Assembly (NCBI GenBank): GCA_028278525.1
Contig: JANQEE010000057.1
Span: 1-41,884, forward strand
Origin: Minwuiaceae bacterium
GTDB taxonomy: Bacteria; Pseudomonadota; Alphaproteobacteria; Minwuiales; Minwuiaceae
Length of the DNA stretch: 41,884 nucleotides
Direction: 5' to 3'
The translations under genes and the position numbers were made by a program. The stretch's first letter is position 1; each line of letters begins with the position of its first letter. The notes beneath the pieces were generated by a model. It ran no database searches. It was not told the origin of the DNA and was given only the letters and a program-made list of their open reading frames with translations. Of the stretch, positions 25,972 to 35,672 are shown in pieces.

Positions 25972-26733
25972 ATGAATAAAGAAACGCACATCGTGGTCGT
26001 GGACGACGAGCCCGAGATCAGGGAAATGATCCGCGAGTATCTGGAGCTCCGGGGCTTTGCCGTCAGCGAAGCGGAGGGCGGGGAGGCGCTGCGCAGGATC
26101 GTCGGCGAACGGGCTGTCGACCTCGTGTTGCTCGACATCAACATGCCCGGCGAGGACGGGTTATCGCTCGCCCGCTACCTACGGGAAAGCACCAGCGTCG
26201 GCATCATGATGCTGACGGCGGCCGGGGAAGTCGTCGACCGTGTGATCGGGCTGGAGATCGGCGCGGACGACTATCTGGCGAAGCCGGTCGATTTGCGGGA
26301 GTTGTTGGCAAGGGTCAAAGCGGTGCTGCGCCGGCTGGGTATTCAGGAACAGATGGTCGCCGATGCGACGGCGCAGGCGATGAACGAGATACAGTTCGGC
26401 ACCTGCCGCCTCGATCTCGACGCCCACAAGTTGTTCGATGCCGCCGGCGTCGAAGTGCCGCTCACCAGTATGGAGTTCGATCTGCTGAAGGCGTTCGCCG
26501 AACATCCCAATCGGGTTCTCAGCCGGCATCAGCTGCTCGACATGGCCCACAATCGGGGCTGGGAGCCTTTCGACCGCAGCATCGACATCCGGATCGCGCG
26601 CATTCGCCGCAAGGTCGAGGCCGATGCGAGTAAGCCCCAGGTAATCAAAACCATTCGCGGTGCCGGCTACATGTATGCGCCCAGAGCAATATCCGAGCGG
26701 GCCGAACCGACAAGGATCGACCCGCTTGGATGA
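25972..26733 (+). CDS. OmpR/PhoB-type response regulator
   Basis: 253 residues. The start is the ATG at 25972 with GAGAGG 8 nt upstream (an earlier TTG at 25966 is less likely). The receiver domain (about 5-120) has Asp11/Asp12, phospho-acceptor Asp55 (LLDINMP), Thr82 and Lys104 (KPVD). A linker leads to a winged-helix DNA-binding domain (about 145-238) with VPLTSMEFDLLKAFAEHPNRVLSRHQLLD and RIRRKVEADASKPQVIKTIRGAGYMY. OmpR-type proteins bind direct repeats about one helical turn apart, which fits the motif found four times around this gene. It is cotranscribed with the hybrid kinase, its probable phosphate donor, although the kinase's own receiver implies an intermediate step or phosphate sink. 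Confidence 0.95.
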   Translation: MNKETHIVVVDDEPEIREMIREYLELRGFAVSEAEGGEALRRIVGERAVDLVLLDINMPGEDGLSLARYLRESTSVGIMMLTAAGEVVDRVIGLEIGADDYLAKPVDLRELLARVKAVLRRLGIQEQMVADATAQAMNEIQFGTCRLDLDAHKLFDAAGVEVPLTSMEFDLLKAFAEHPNRVLSRHQLLDMAHNRGWEPFDRSIDIRIARIRRKVEADASKPQVIKTIRGAGYMYAPRAISERAEPTRIDPLG

Positions 26734-26790
26734 TGCTTCTAGCAAAGATGGATCATGGCGCTCCTGGCGCTGAAACGCTTGCGACGATTC

Positions 26791-26853
26791 TGAAATAACT
26801 GAAACCAAAAAGCGTGCGCGCGAAATCGTTCTGAAATCTGCGGTCCCTATCTA
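26791..26853 (+). promoter_or_regulatory. Composite motif B, upstream of candidate small RNA
   Basis: Boxes: TGAAAT at 26791, TGAAAC at 26800, CGAAAT at 26821 and TGAAAT at 26832 (offsets 0, 9, 30, 41; one base shorter than the other copies). TATCTA at 26848-26853, 16 bp after the start of the last box, is the best -10 candidate of the set. Boxes 3 and 4 are 11 bp apart and would cover the -35 position, as in activator-dependent promoters. An extra TGAAAC lies at 26771. No protein gene with a ribosome site follows before the hairpin at 26944. Confidence 0.6.
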
Positions 26854-26859
26854 AGTGAC

Positions 26860-26980
26860 TGAAGTTTAGAATGAAATTTCGGAATCAGGCGCGCTTTGGA
26901 CTGTGTCGACGCCCAACCTCGTCCTCGGTGACCTGATAGTTGTGAAGCCCGTCGCGTAAAAGCGGCGGGCTTCCGCTTTT
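26860..26980 (+). ncRNA. Candidate small RNA between response regulator and amtB
   Basis: Inferred, not proven. A start about 7 bp after the TATCTA of motif B and an end at the hairpin plus TTTT (26944-26980) would give an RNA of about 120 nt. It contains a CU-rich stretch CCTCGTCCTC (26917-26926), which could pair with ribosome-binding sites. It also contains a 21-codon frame (26871-26936, MKFRNQARFG...) with no good ribosome site, so a leader peptide cannot be excluded. Alternatively the hairpin only ends the kinase-regulator transcript and motif B has another purpose. Confidence 0.35.
26944..26980 (+). terminator. Rho-independent terminator-like hairpin
   Basis: GAAGCCCGTCGC (26944-26955) pairs with GCGGCGGGCTTC (26962-26973) over 12 positions with one G-U pair and a 6-base loop, followed by CGCTTTT. 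It would end the kinase/regulator transcript and any RNA from motif B before the amtB promoter. Confidence 0.7.
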
Positions 26981-27005
26981 CCGGAGATTGTCTGTTTGGC
27001 GTTCT

Positions 27006-27069
27006 CCGTACAATTGAAACGATAAAGGTTAATCTGGGAAATTGTCCTGAAATGTCCGAACCGCATCTA
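27006..27069 (+). promoter_or_regulatory. Composite motif D, upstream of amtB
   Basis: Boxes: a weak CCGTAC at 27006, TGAAAC at 27015, GGAAAT at 27037 and TGAAAT at 27048 (offsets 0, 9, 31, 42). CATCTA at 27064-27069 is the -10 candidate, 16 bp after the start of the last box. The amtB start follows about 70 bp later. The spacing matches copies A and C exactly. No sigma-54 -24/-12 element is visible here. Confidence 0.55.
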
Positions 27070-27138
27070 CCCGCTGCAAGCGGACCGGGCCAAGGGTTTG
27101 GGCCGGCCGATGTAAGCAAATTGGCATGGAGCAGAATA

Positions 27139-28485
27139 ATGCCTGGTTCGGAAAGATCGATGCGGCGGCGTTCGGTGGGGCGCATGGGTGCCGCGATAGG
27201 GGCCGGCCTCGTCGCCCTGGCGGTCGCGTCGCCGGCGCAGGCCGAGGTGTCGGCTGAAACCGCGTACGTTTTCAATACTTTCTCATTTCTCGTTCACGGC
27301 TTCCTGGTGCTCTGGATGGCGGCCGGCTTCGCCATGCTGGAGGCGGGTCTGGTCCGGACGAAAAGCGTGACGACCATCCTGCTTAAGAACATCGCGTTGT
27401 TTTCGATTGCCGGCATCGCCTACTACCTGATCGGCTACAACCTGATGTATGCCGGCGTGGACGGCGGGCTGATCGGCACGTTCGGCGTCTGGCAGGCCGA
27501 CGATTCTGCGGCGTTGAGCGGCGATTTCAGCGCCGGTTACGCGGCGGCCTCGGACTGGTTCTTCCAGATGGTGTTTGTCGCCACCGCGGCCTCGATCGTG
27601 TCCGGCGCGCTGGCCGAACGGATCAAGCTGTGGCCGTTCCTGGCCTTCATCCTGGTGCTCACGGCCTTGATCTATCCGATTCTCGGCGCGTGGACCTGGG
27701 GCGGCGGCTGGCTGTCGGAGAAGGGTTTCACCGATTTCGCCGGGTCCACCATCGTACACTCCGTCGGCGGTTGGGCGGCCCTGACCGGTGCGATCGTTCT
27801 TGGCGCACGGCGTGACCGTTACGACTCGGATGGCAGGGTGCAGCCGATGCCCGGCTCCTCGTTGCCGCTGGCGACGCTCGGCACGTTCATCCTGTGGCTC
27901 GGCTGGCTTGGCTTCAATGGCGGCTCGCAGCTGGCGCTGGGCTCGGCGGCGGACGCGATCGCGATCTCCAACGTTTACGTCAACACCACCATCGCCTCTG
28001 CGGGCGGTGTGATCGCGGCCATGCTTCTGTGTCAGTTGGTCAACCGCAAGGTCGACCTGACGATGGCGCTGAACGGGGCGCTGGCCGGCTTGGTCAGCAT
28101 CACCGCCGGGCCGGATACGCCGACGGTCGGTGTGGCCTGCATGATCGGCGCAGTCGGCGGCGGACTGGTGGTCGCCCTGACCCCGCTGCTGGACCGGTTC
28201 AAGATCGACGATGTCGTCGGCGCGATCCCGGTTCACCTTGGCGCCGGCGTCTGGGGCACCCTGGCCGTGCCGCTGACCAATGCCGACGCCAGCTTCCTGG
28301 TGCAGTTGACCGGTATTGCGGCCATCGGCGGGTTCGTCGCCGTGCTCAGTGGCGTCATCTGGCTTGCCCTGCGCGCCACAGTCGGCCTCAGGCTCACCGA
28401 AGTCGGCGAAGCGCTCGGCGTCGATGAAGTAGAAACCGGCATGCGTGCCTATCCCGAGTTCGGCCAGACCGCGCCCAATCGTTAG
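27139..28485 (+). CDS. amtB: Ammonium transporter (Amt/MEP/Rh family)
   Basis: 448 residues from the ATG at 27139, which has GGAG 7 nt upstream; an ATG at 27052 is open but overlaps motif D. A signal peptide (about 35 residues, ending ASPAQA) precedes eleven predicted membrane helices, as in bacterial Amt proteins. The twin channel histidines are His207 (STIVHSVGGWAALTGA) and His366 (AIPVHLGAGVWG). The C-terminal tail (TEVGEALGVDEVETGMRAYPEF) matches the segment that couples subunits and meets GlnK. It conducts ammonium into the cell. No glnK gene is adjacent, which is unusual. It is flanked by motif D upstream and a strong terminator downstream, so it is a single-gene unit. Confidence 0.95.
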   Translation: MPGSERSMRRRSVGRMGAAIGAGLVALAVASPAQAEVSAETAYVFNTFSFLVHGFLVLWMAAGFAMLEAGLVRTKSVTTILLKNIALFSIAGIAYYLIGYNLMYAGVDGGLIGTFGVWQADDSAALSGDFSAGYAAASDWFFQMVFVATAASIVSGALAERIKLWPFLAFILVLTALIYPILGAWTWGGGWLSEKGFTDFAGSTIVHSVGGWAALTGAIVLGARRDRYDSDGRVQPMPGSSLPLATLGTFILWLGWLGFNGGSQLALGSAADAIAISNVYVNTTIASAGGVIAAMLLCQLVNRKVDLTMALNGALAGLVSITAGPDTPTVGVACMIGAVGGGLVVALTPLLDRFKIDDVVGAIPVHLGAGVWGTLAVPLTNADASFLVQLTGIAAIGGFVAVLSGVIWLALRATVGLRLTEVGEALGVDEVETGMRAYPEFGQTAPNR

Positions 28486-28508
28486 CATTTGTGTGGTTTG
28501 CCGAAAGG

Positions 28509-28546
28509 ACGCCCTCCTCGCTGGCACGGGGAGGGCGTTTCTTTTT
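28509..28546 (+). terminator. Rho-independent terminator after amtB
   Basis: ACGCCCTCC (28509-28517) pairs with GGAGGGCGT (28530-28538) across a 12-base loop, followed by TTCTTTTT. A strong intrinsic terminator 24 bp after the amtB stop; it separates amtB from the glutaminase, which has its own motif C. Confidence 0.88.
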
Positions 28547-28569
28547 CATCCTTGAGCCTACCTGGCTGT

Positions 28570-28633
28570 CGAAACAACTGAAACCCGACAAGTCGTTTTT
28601 CGACATCGTGCTGAAATTCGTCGCACTCAAATA
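28570..28633 (+). promoter_or_regulatory. Composite motif C, upstream of glutaminase
   Basis: Boxes: CGAAAC at 28570, TGAAAC at 28579, CGACAT at 28601 and TGAAAT at 28612 (offsets 0, 9, 31, 42). CAAATA at 28628-28633 is the -10 candidate, 16 bp after the start of the last box. The glutaminase ATG is 45 bp further on. It lies just after the amtB terminator, so the glutaminase should be transcribed from here. Confidence 0.6.
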
Positions 28634-28677
28634 GTCCGCGGTAAGCAATGGCCTGCAATAGACTTAAGGAGCTGGAT

Positions 28678-30768
28678 ATGGCTGCCGGCGAGATGACCGG
28701 CGCGACTGAGAAACGGTCCGCCGAACTCAAGGTGGTTAGCGGTCGCGATCTGCGCCACGACCGCACTCAGTTTACCGACGCCCGCGAGGAGCGGCTGTTC
28801 CGGTCGCTCGACCTGGATAACGATCAGCGGGTTCTGCGCAGCGACCTGGAACGGATACTGGCCGATATGGGCCTCCGCCGGGACGACCCGCGGCTGACGG
28901 AAAGCATGACCGCGCTCGACGCTTATCGGGCTGCGCATCAGCCGCCGGCCGAGGAGCCGCCGGAGCCCGGCATCCCGCGGGACAGTTTCTGCACCGCCAT
29001 CCGCCACAACATCCTGCTGATCGAGCGGGCTTTGCAGGGCGACATGGTGATCCCCGATTTCGGCGAGTTCTGCGGCCGGATCGACCGCCTGTTCGCGGAA
29101 AGCCTGGCCAATCGCAACGGCAAGGCCGCCGATTACATCCCCCAACTTGATCTGAAGGAGCCGGAGTTGGATCGTTTCGGATTGTCGCTTTGCACCATCG
29201 ATGGACAGCGCCATTCGGTCGGCGACCACGATATCTTCTTTCCCGTTGAATCCGCCTGCAAACCCGTCAACTACTGCCTTGCGCTGGAGGAGCACGGCGA
29301 AGACGTGGTGCACGGCTTCATCGGGCACGAGCCGAGCGGTGCCACCTTCAACGAACTGACGTTGAACAAGCATAAACGGCCGCACAATCCGATGATCAAC
29401 GCCGGTGCCATCATGAGCAGCGCCCTGATCAAGTTGAAGGACAAGCGGGAGAACAGCCGGGACGGCACTCTCAATGCGCTGGAGGCGCGCGGCTGGTCCG
29501 GTGCGCGGTTCGATTACGTGGTCGAACGGTGGCAGGCGCTTTGCGGCGGCGAGAAGCCGCGCTTCAGCACGCCGGTTTACCTGTCGGAACTGGAGACCGC
29601 CGACCGCAACTTCGCGCTCGGTTACCATATGCGGGAGCAGGGCGCCTTTCCGCCCGACGTCGACCTGCACGATGTGTTGGAGTTCTACATTCAGTGCTGC
29701 TCGATTGAGATGACGACCGAGATGCTGGCGACCGCCGCGGCCACCCTGGCGAATGGCGGCATCTGTCCAGTCAACGGCGTCCGGGTGTTCAATACGGAGA
29801 CCGTGCAGAACTGCCTGTCGCTGATGTCTTCCTGCGGCATGTACGACTATTCCGGCGAGTTCGCGTTCTCCATCGGCCTGCCGGCCAAGAGCGGCGTGTC
29901 CGGCGTCATCATGATCGTCATCCCGAACGTCATGGGTCTTTGCACCTGGTCGCCCCGGCTTGACGAGCATGGCAACAGCGTGCGCGGCATCGATTTTTCG
30001 CGTCGCCTGGTGGACGAGCTCAACTTTCATAACTACGACAACCTGACCGGCCGGTCGAGGAAGCACGACCCGCGCATCAGCCGGGTGCGGATGCAGGCGA
30101 TCCATGTCAACGAGTTGATCTGGGCGGCCAGCAAGGGTGACCTCGGCGCCATGCGCGACCAGTTGATGCGCGGCACGGAACTCTCCTGCGCCGACTACGA
30201 CCGGCGAACACCGCTGCATCTCGCGGCGGCGGAAGGGCAGGCGCATATCGTTGAGTTCTATATCGAGCGGAAGGTGGAAGACGGCGCTGCCATCGAACTC
30301 AATCCGCGCGACCGCTGGGGGGGTACGCCGCTGGACGATGCCTATCTGCACGGCAACAAGGCGATCGTCGCGTTGCTAGAGCGGAACGGCGGCTGCCGCG
30401 GTAACCTCTCCCACGCAGAAGGGGCGGGAGATTCAGTCGGCGCTCCCGCACCGCAGGCCGAGTCCCATAAGACCGCCGAACTGATCTGGGCGGCCAGCGC
30501 CGGCGACTTGAAAGCGATCAGGCGTCTGGTCGCGCAGGGAACGTCGCTTGACATCGCCGACTACGATGCGCGCACGCCCCTGCATCTCGCCGCGGCCGAA
30601 GGTCATCTCGACACGGTTCGTTATCTCATTCTGCAGGGCGTTCGCGCCGGCCCGAGAGACCGTTGGGGCTATACGCCGATGCAGGATGCGGAACGTCACG
30701 GCCATACCGAGGTGGTCGACCTGTTGGCTCGGCATGCCGGCCGGCGGAAGTCGCGCCGGCGGCAGTAA
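28678..30768 (+). CDS. Eukaryotic-type glutaminase with EF-hand and two ankyrin modules
   Basis: 696 residues from the ATG at 28678, which has AAGGAG 6 nt upstream. Glutaminase hydrolyses glutamine to glutamate and ammonia. The layout resembles animal GLS/GLS2, not the roughly 310-residue bacterial GlsA: a helical N-terminal domain (about 30-130), a serine-lactamase-fold catalytic domain (about 140-460) and C-terminal ankyrin repeats. The catalytic Ser192 and Lys195 (VESACKP) and segments such as KPHNPMINAGAI, DRNFALGYH and MSSCGMYDYSGEFAF closely match GLS. The N-terminal domain carries a canonical EF-hand loop (D45-L-D47-N-D49...D56), unlike human GLS. The ankyrin module is present twice (from about 479 and 601). 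No signal peptide, so cytoplasmic. Motif C lies upstream. Confidence 0.93.
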   Translation: MAAGEMTGATEKRSAELKVVSGRDLRHDRTQFTDAREERLFRSLDLDNDQRVLRSDLERILADMGLRRDDPRLTESMTALDAYRAAHQPPAEEPPEPGIPRDSFCTAIRHNILLIERALQGDMVIPDFGEFCGRIDRLFAESLANRNGKAADYIPQLDLKEPELDRFGLSLCTIDGQRHSVGDHDIFFPVESACKPVNYCLALEEHGEDVVHGFIGHEPSGATFNELTLNKHKRPHNPMINAGAIMSSALIKLKDKRENSRDGTLNALEARGWSGARFDYVVERWQALCGGEKPRFSTPVYLSELETADRNFALGYHMREQGAFPPDVDLHDVLEFYIQCCSIEMTTEMLATAAATLANGGICPVNGVRVFNTETVQNCLSLMSSCGMYDYSGEFAFSIGLPAKSGVSGVIMIVIPNVMGLCTWSPRLDEHGNSVRGIDFSRRLVDELNFHNYDNLTGRSRKHDPRISRVRMQAIHVNELIWAASKGDLGAMRDQLMRGTELSCADYDRRTPLHLAAAEGQAHIVEFYIERKVEDGAAIELNPRDRWGGTPLDDAYLHGNKAIVALLERNGGCRGNLSHAEGAGDSVGAPAPQAESHKTAELIWAASAGDLKAIRRLVAQGTSLDIADYDARTPLHLAAAEGHLDTVRYLILQGVRAGPRDRWGYTPMQDAERHGHTEVVDLLARHAGRRKSRRRQ
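30112..30756 (+). repeat. Tandem duplication of the ankyrin module in the glutaminase
   Basis: Unit 1 (30112 to about 30402) and unit 2 (30478-30756) encode the same pattern: ELIWAAS-GDL-A-R, ADYD-RTPLHLAAAEG, PRDRWG-TP. Residues are largely identical at matching positions and the DNA is similar. A Gly/Pro/Ala-rich linker of about 25 residues joins them. Animal GLS has one such module. Confidence 0.85.
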
Positions 30769-30850
30769 CGGAGGGGCGTGAACGCCGGCCTGCTTGCGTG
30801 GTAGACTGTCCCCACGGTTACGGTTTTACAAACCGGCGGGGTGAAGCGTA

Positions 30851-31678
30851 ATGCCAGAAGACGCCTTACTCTCTATCAATCAGGTCACCACGCGGGAGCA
30901 GTGGTCGCTCCGCCAGGCGATCGAAGGCTACGCCCGGCACGGCGTCCACGGCATTGCCGTCTGGCGCGATAAGCTGCACGAGCTTGGTGTCCCGGAAGCC
31001 GTCGGCATGTTGCGCGGTCACGGCATGACGGTTACCGGCCTTTGTGTCGGCGGCCTTTTGACCGCTGAAGACGGCGCCGCGTTTCAGGATGCGCTGGACG
31101 AGAACCGCCGGGTGATCGACGAGGCTGCGGCGCTGGACGCGCAGTGCATTGTATTTGTCGCCGGCGGCGTGGAGGGCGGCTCGCGCGACCTGAAAGGTGC
31201 CCGTGAACGTTGCCTGGAAGGCTTGGCCGCTTTGCTGCCCGATGCCGCCGCGGCCGGCGTGACCATCGCGCTTGAACCGCTACACCCGATGCTCTGCGCC
31301 AACCGGTCCGTGCTGTCGACCCTGAAGCTCGCCAACGAATGGTGCGACCGGCTGGATGCGGGGCCGGAACTCGGCATCGCGGTCGACGTCTATCACGTCT
31401 GGTGGGACCCGGATCTGGAGGAACAGATCGCCCGCGCCGGCAGCCGCATCGTTGCTTTCCACATCAACGACTGGCTGGCAGACACGCGGGACCTCAGGCT
31501 CGATCGCGGCATGATGGGCGACGGGGTCATCGACCTGCCGGCGATCCGGCGCATGGTCGAGGATGCCGGCTATCGCGGCCATCGCGAAGTCGAGATCTTT
31601 TCCGAACGCAACTGGTGGCGGCGCGACCCGGATGAGGTGGTGAATATTATCAAGGAACGCAACCGCTCCGCCGTCTAA
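30851..31678 (+). CDS. Sugar phosphate isomerase/epimerase family protein
   Basis: 275 residues, a xylose-isomerase-like TIM barrel. Metal ligands typical of the family are Glu142 (IALEPLHP), Asp179 with His182 (AVDVYHVWWD), His204 (AFHINDW) and Glu248 (EVEIFSE). Related proteins include hydroxypyruvate, inosose and allulose isomerases and dehydratases; the substrate cannot be told from sequence. GGGGTGA lies upstream of the ATG. It sits 82 bp after the glutaminase and 102 bp before the second molybdenum hydroxylase, without an obvious terminator on either side. Confidence 0.82.
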   Translation: MPEDALLSINQVTTREQWSLRQAIEGYARHGVHGIAVWRDKLHELGVPEAVGMLRGHGMTVTGLCVGGLLTAEDGAAFQDALDENRRVIDEAAALDAQCIVFVAGGVEGGSRDLKGARERCLEGLAALLPDAAAAGVTIALEPLHPMLCANRSVLSTLKLANEWCDRLDAGPELGIAVDVYHVWWDPDLEEQIARAGSRIVAFHINDWLADTRDLRLDRGMMGDGVIDLPAIRRMVEDAGYRGHREVEIFSERNWWRRDPDEVVNIIKERNRSAV

Positions 31679-31780
31679 AGCTTGTTACTTGCCGCCCTCC
31701 AAATCGGCCGTTAGCATTCTTGGTACAAAACAATGAAACCGCCGCGCCAACGGACGCAGGCGGCATGGGAGGCACCAGAC

Positions 31781-34138
<2,358 letters not shown>

Positions 34139-34237
34139 CCTCAGTCCGTATCCCGTCTCCTCCGCCAGCGGACAAGGCGGTGGTACTGGATCGGCCCCGG
34201 TGGTATGGCAGGGTATGACCACTGTTAAGGCCCTGCC

Positions 34238-34942
34238 GTGATCGATTTCTTCGACGCTTTCGGCGCCGCGTTCGCCTTGATCGTCGGGATGGACCGCGAT
34301 CTGGCGGAAATCGTCTGGCTGTCTCTCAGGGTCAGCCTGACTGCTGTCGCCTTCGCGGCTCTGATCGGCTTCCCGCTCGGCGCCGCCATCGCCATATCGC
34401 GCTTTCCCGGCCGGCAGGCCATTGTGGTCGCCCTCAATTCGTTGATGGGCCTGCCGCCGGTCGTGGTCGGGCTGATCGTGTTTCTGCTATTGTCGCGCGC
34501 CGGGCCGTTCGGCGTGCTGGGCCTGTTGTTCACACCCACGGCCATGGTCATCGCTCAGACCATCCTGATCACGCCGATCATCGCCGCGCTGGCGCGTCAA
34601 ACGGTCGAGGATCTGTTGACCGAGTACGACGAGCAGCTTCGCTCCCTCGGCGCCGGCCCGTTGACGACGTTGCAGACCCTGCTCTGGGACGGCCGCTTCC
34701 GCATGTTGACCACGTTGCTCGCCGGCTTCGGGCGGGCCACTGCGGAAGTCGGCGCGGTGATGATCGTCGGCGGCAACATCGACCACGTCACCCGGGTGAT
34801 GACCACGGCCATCGCGCTGGAGCTCAGCAAGGGCGACCTGGCGCTGGCGCTCGGCCTCGGCATCATCCTGATCACCCTGTCGCTCTGCGTGAACGGGACG
34901 GCTTTCGTGGTCAATGACCTCGCCAGTCGGCGCTACGGCTGA
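34238..34942 (+). CDS. tupB: Tungstate ABC transporter permease TupB
   Basis: 234 residues, GTG start with AAGG about 7 nt upstream. About five to six membrane helices. The sequence resembles TupB/molybdate-type permeases: LSLRVSLTAVAFAALIGFPLGAAIA, LNSLMGLPPVVVGL, and the cytoplasmic loop SLGAGPLTTLQTLLWDGRFRMLTTLLAGFGRATAEVGAVMIVGGNI. It imports tungstate (or molybdate) together with TupC, and its stop is 3 bp before the tupC start. The periplasmic binding protein tupA is not beside it. The role fits a genome with molybdenum/tungsten enzymes such as the formate dehydrogenase and the two hydroxylases in this window. Confidence 0.87.
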   Translation: MIDFFDAFGAAFALIVGMDRDLAEIVWLSLRVSLTAVAFAALIGFPLGAAIAISRFPGRQAIVVALNSLMGLPPVVVGLIVFLLLSRAGPFGVLGLLFTPTAMVIAQTILITPIIAALARQTVEDLLTEYDEQLRSLGAGPLTTLQTLLWDGRFRMLTTLLAGFGRATAEVGAVMIVGGNIDHVTRVMTTAIALELSKGDLALALGLGIILITLSLCVNGTAFVVNDLASRRYG

Positions 34943-34945
34943 GAT

Positions 34946-35671
34946 ATGTCGCGCCCCGGAACGATACTGCCGCTGGAGGCACGCGATCTCTGTTTCGAAG
35001 CCGACGGCACGCGCCTGATCAAGAACATCTCCTTCACGCTCCAGGCCGGCCCGAAGACGGCGATCCTCGGCGCCAACGGCGCGGGCAAAAGCCTGTTGCT
35101 CCGGCTCTGCCACGGCCTGATCCAGCCGACGTCGGGGGAGGTGGCCTGGCATGGTGCCGGCCTCGGCGATCCGGCCTTGCGGCAGGCGATGGTGTTCCAG
35201 CGCCCGGTCATGCTCCGCCGCAGCGCCGCCGAAAACGTCGCCTATGCGCTAAAGCTGCGCGGCATCGACAGGGAGGAGCGGCGCGCGCGCGTGGAGGAGG
35301 CGCTGAAGCGCACCAGGCTGAATCGCCACGCCAACCGGCCGGCCCGCGTACTGTCCTTCGGCGAGCAGCAGCGCCTGGCGCTTGCTCGCGCCTGGGCGCT
35401 TCGCCCCGACATCCTGTTCCTCGACGAGCCGACGGCGAGCCTCGACCCATCCGTCACCCGCACCATAGAGGAGCTGATTCTCGCGTTGCACGAAGCCGGC
35501 ACCAAGATCGTCATGACAACGCATGACCTCGGCCAGGTCAGGCGCATCGCCGACGAGGTTTTGTTCCTGCATCGCGGCCGGCTGTTGGAACACTCATCGG
35601 TCGAGGATCTGTTCGAACACGCCAAAAGCGACGCGGCCAGGGCCTTCGTCGCTGGCGACCTGTTCTGGTGA
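34946..35671 (+). CDS. tupC: Tungstate ABC transporter ATP-binding protein TupC
   Basis: 241 residues. ATPase partner of TupB. Walker A GANGAGKS (42-49), Q loop MVFQRPVML, signature LSFGEQQRLALARA (LSFGE in place of LSGGE), Walker B ILFLDEPTASLDP, H loop MTTHDL. The LRRSAAENVAYALKLRGI segment is typical of the TupC/ModC-like group. It is the last gene of a plus-strand series and meets the formate dehydrogenase operon end-on, with its stop only one base from the stop of the small membrane protein gene. Confidence 0.87.
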   Translation: MSRPGTILPLEARDLCFEADGTRLIKNISFTLQAGPKTAILGANGAGKSLLLRLCHGLIQPTSGEVAWHGAGLGDPALRQAMVFQRPVMLRRSAAENVAYALKLRGIDREERRARVEEALKRTRLNRHANRPARVLSFGEQQRLALARAWALRPDILFLDEPTASLDPSVTRTIEELILALHEAGTKIVMTTHDLGQVRRIADEVLFLHRGRLLEHSSVEDLFEHAKSDAARAFVAGDLFW

Positions 35672-35672
35672 T

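Larger units (their letters stand above)
26734..27138 (+). other. Regulatory intergenic region between response regulator and amtB
   Basis: 405 bp holding motif B, a hairpin plus T-run, and motif D, in that order. An extra TGAAAC (26771-26776) lies 20 bp before motif B, and TGAAGT (26860) and TGAAAT (26872) lie after it. A 21-codon frame (26871-26936) is present but unsupported. The amtB frame is open back to 27052, overlapping motif D, so the real start is taken at 27139. Confidence 0.6.

Noticed and set aside
26741..27069. Sigma-54 promoter for amtB
   Set aside because: The closest GG...GC pairing (26765-26782) has the wrong spacing between its -24 and -12 parts, and none is found near motif D.
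26791..28633. The TGAAAC boxes as -35 elements of an ECF or heat-shock sigma factor
   Set aside because: No common -10 lies 16-17 bp after the TGAAAC of box 2; the distance to the shared CGT-like bases is about 21 bp, and the four-box layout fits an activator site better.
30808..30843. Imperfect CCCC-ACGGTT / AACCGGCGGGG pairing before the sugar isomerase gene
   Set aside because: One side has an unpaired base and there is no T-run; too weak to call a terminator or riboswitch.
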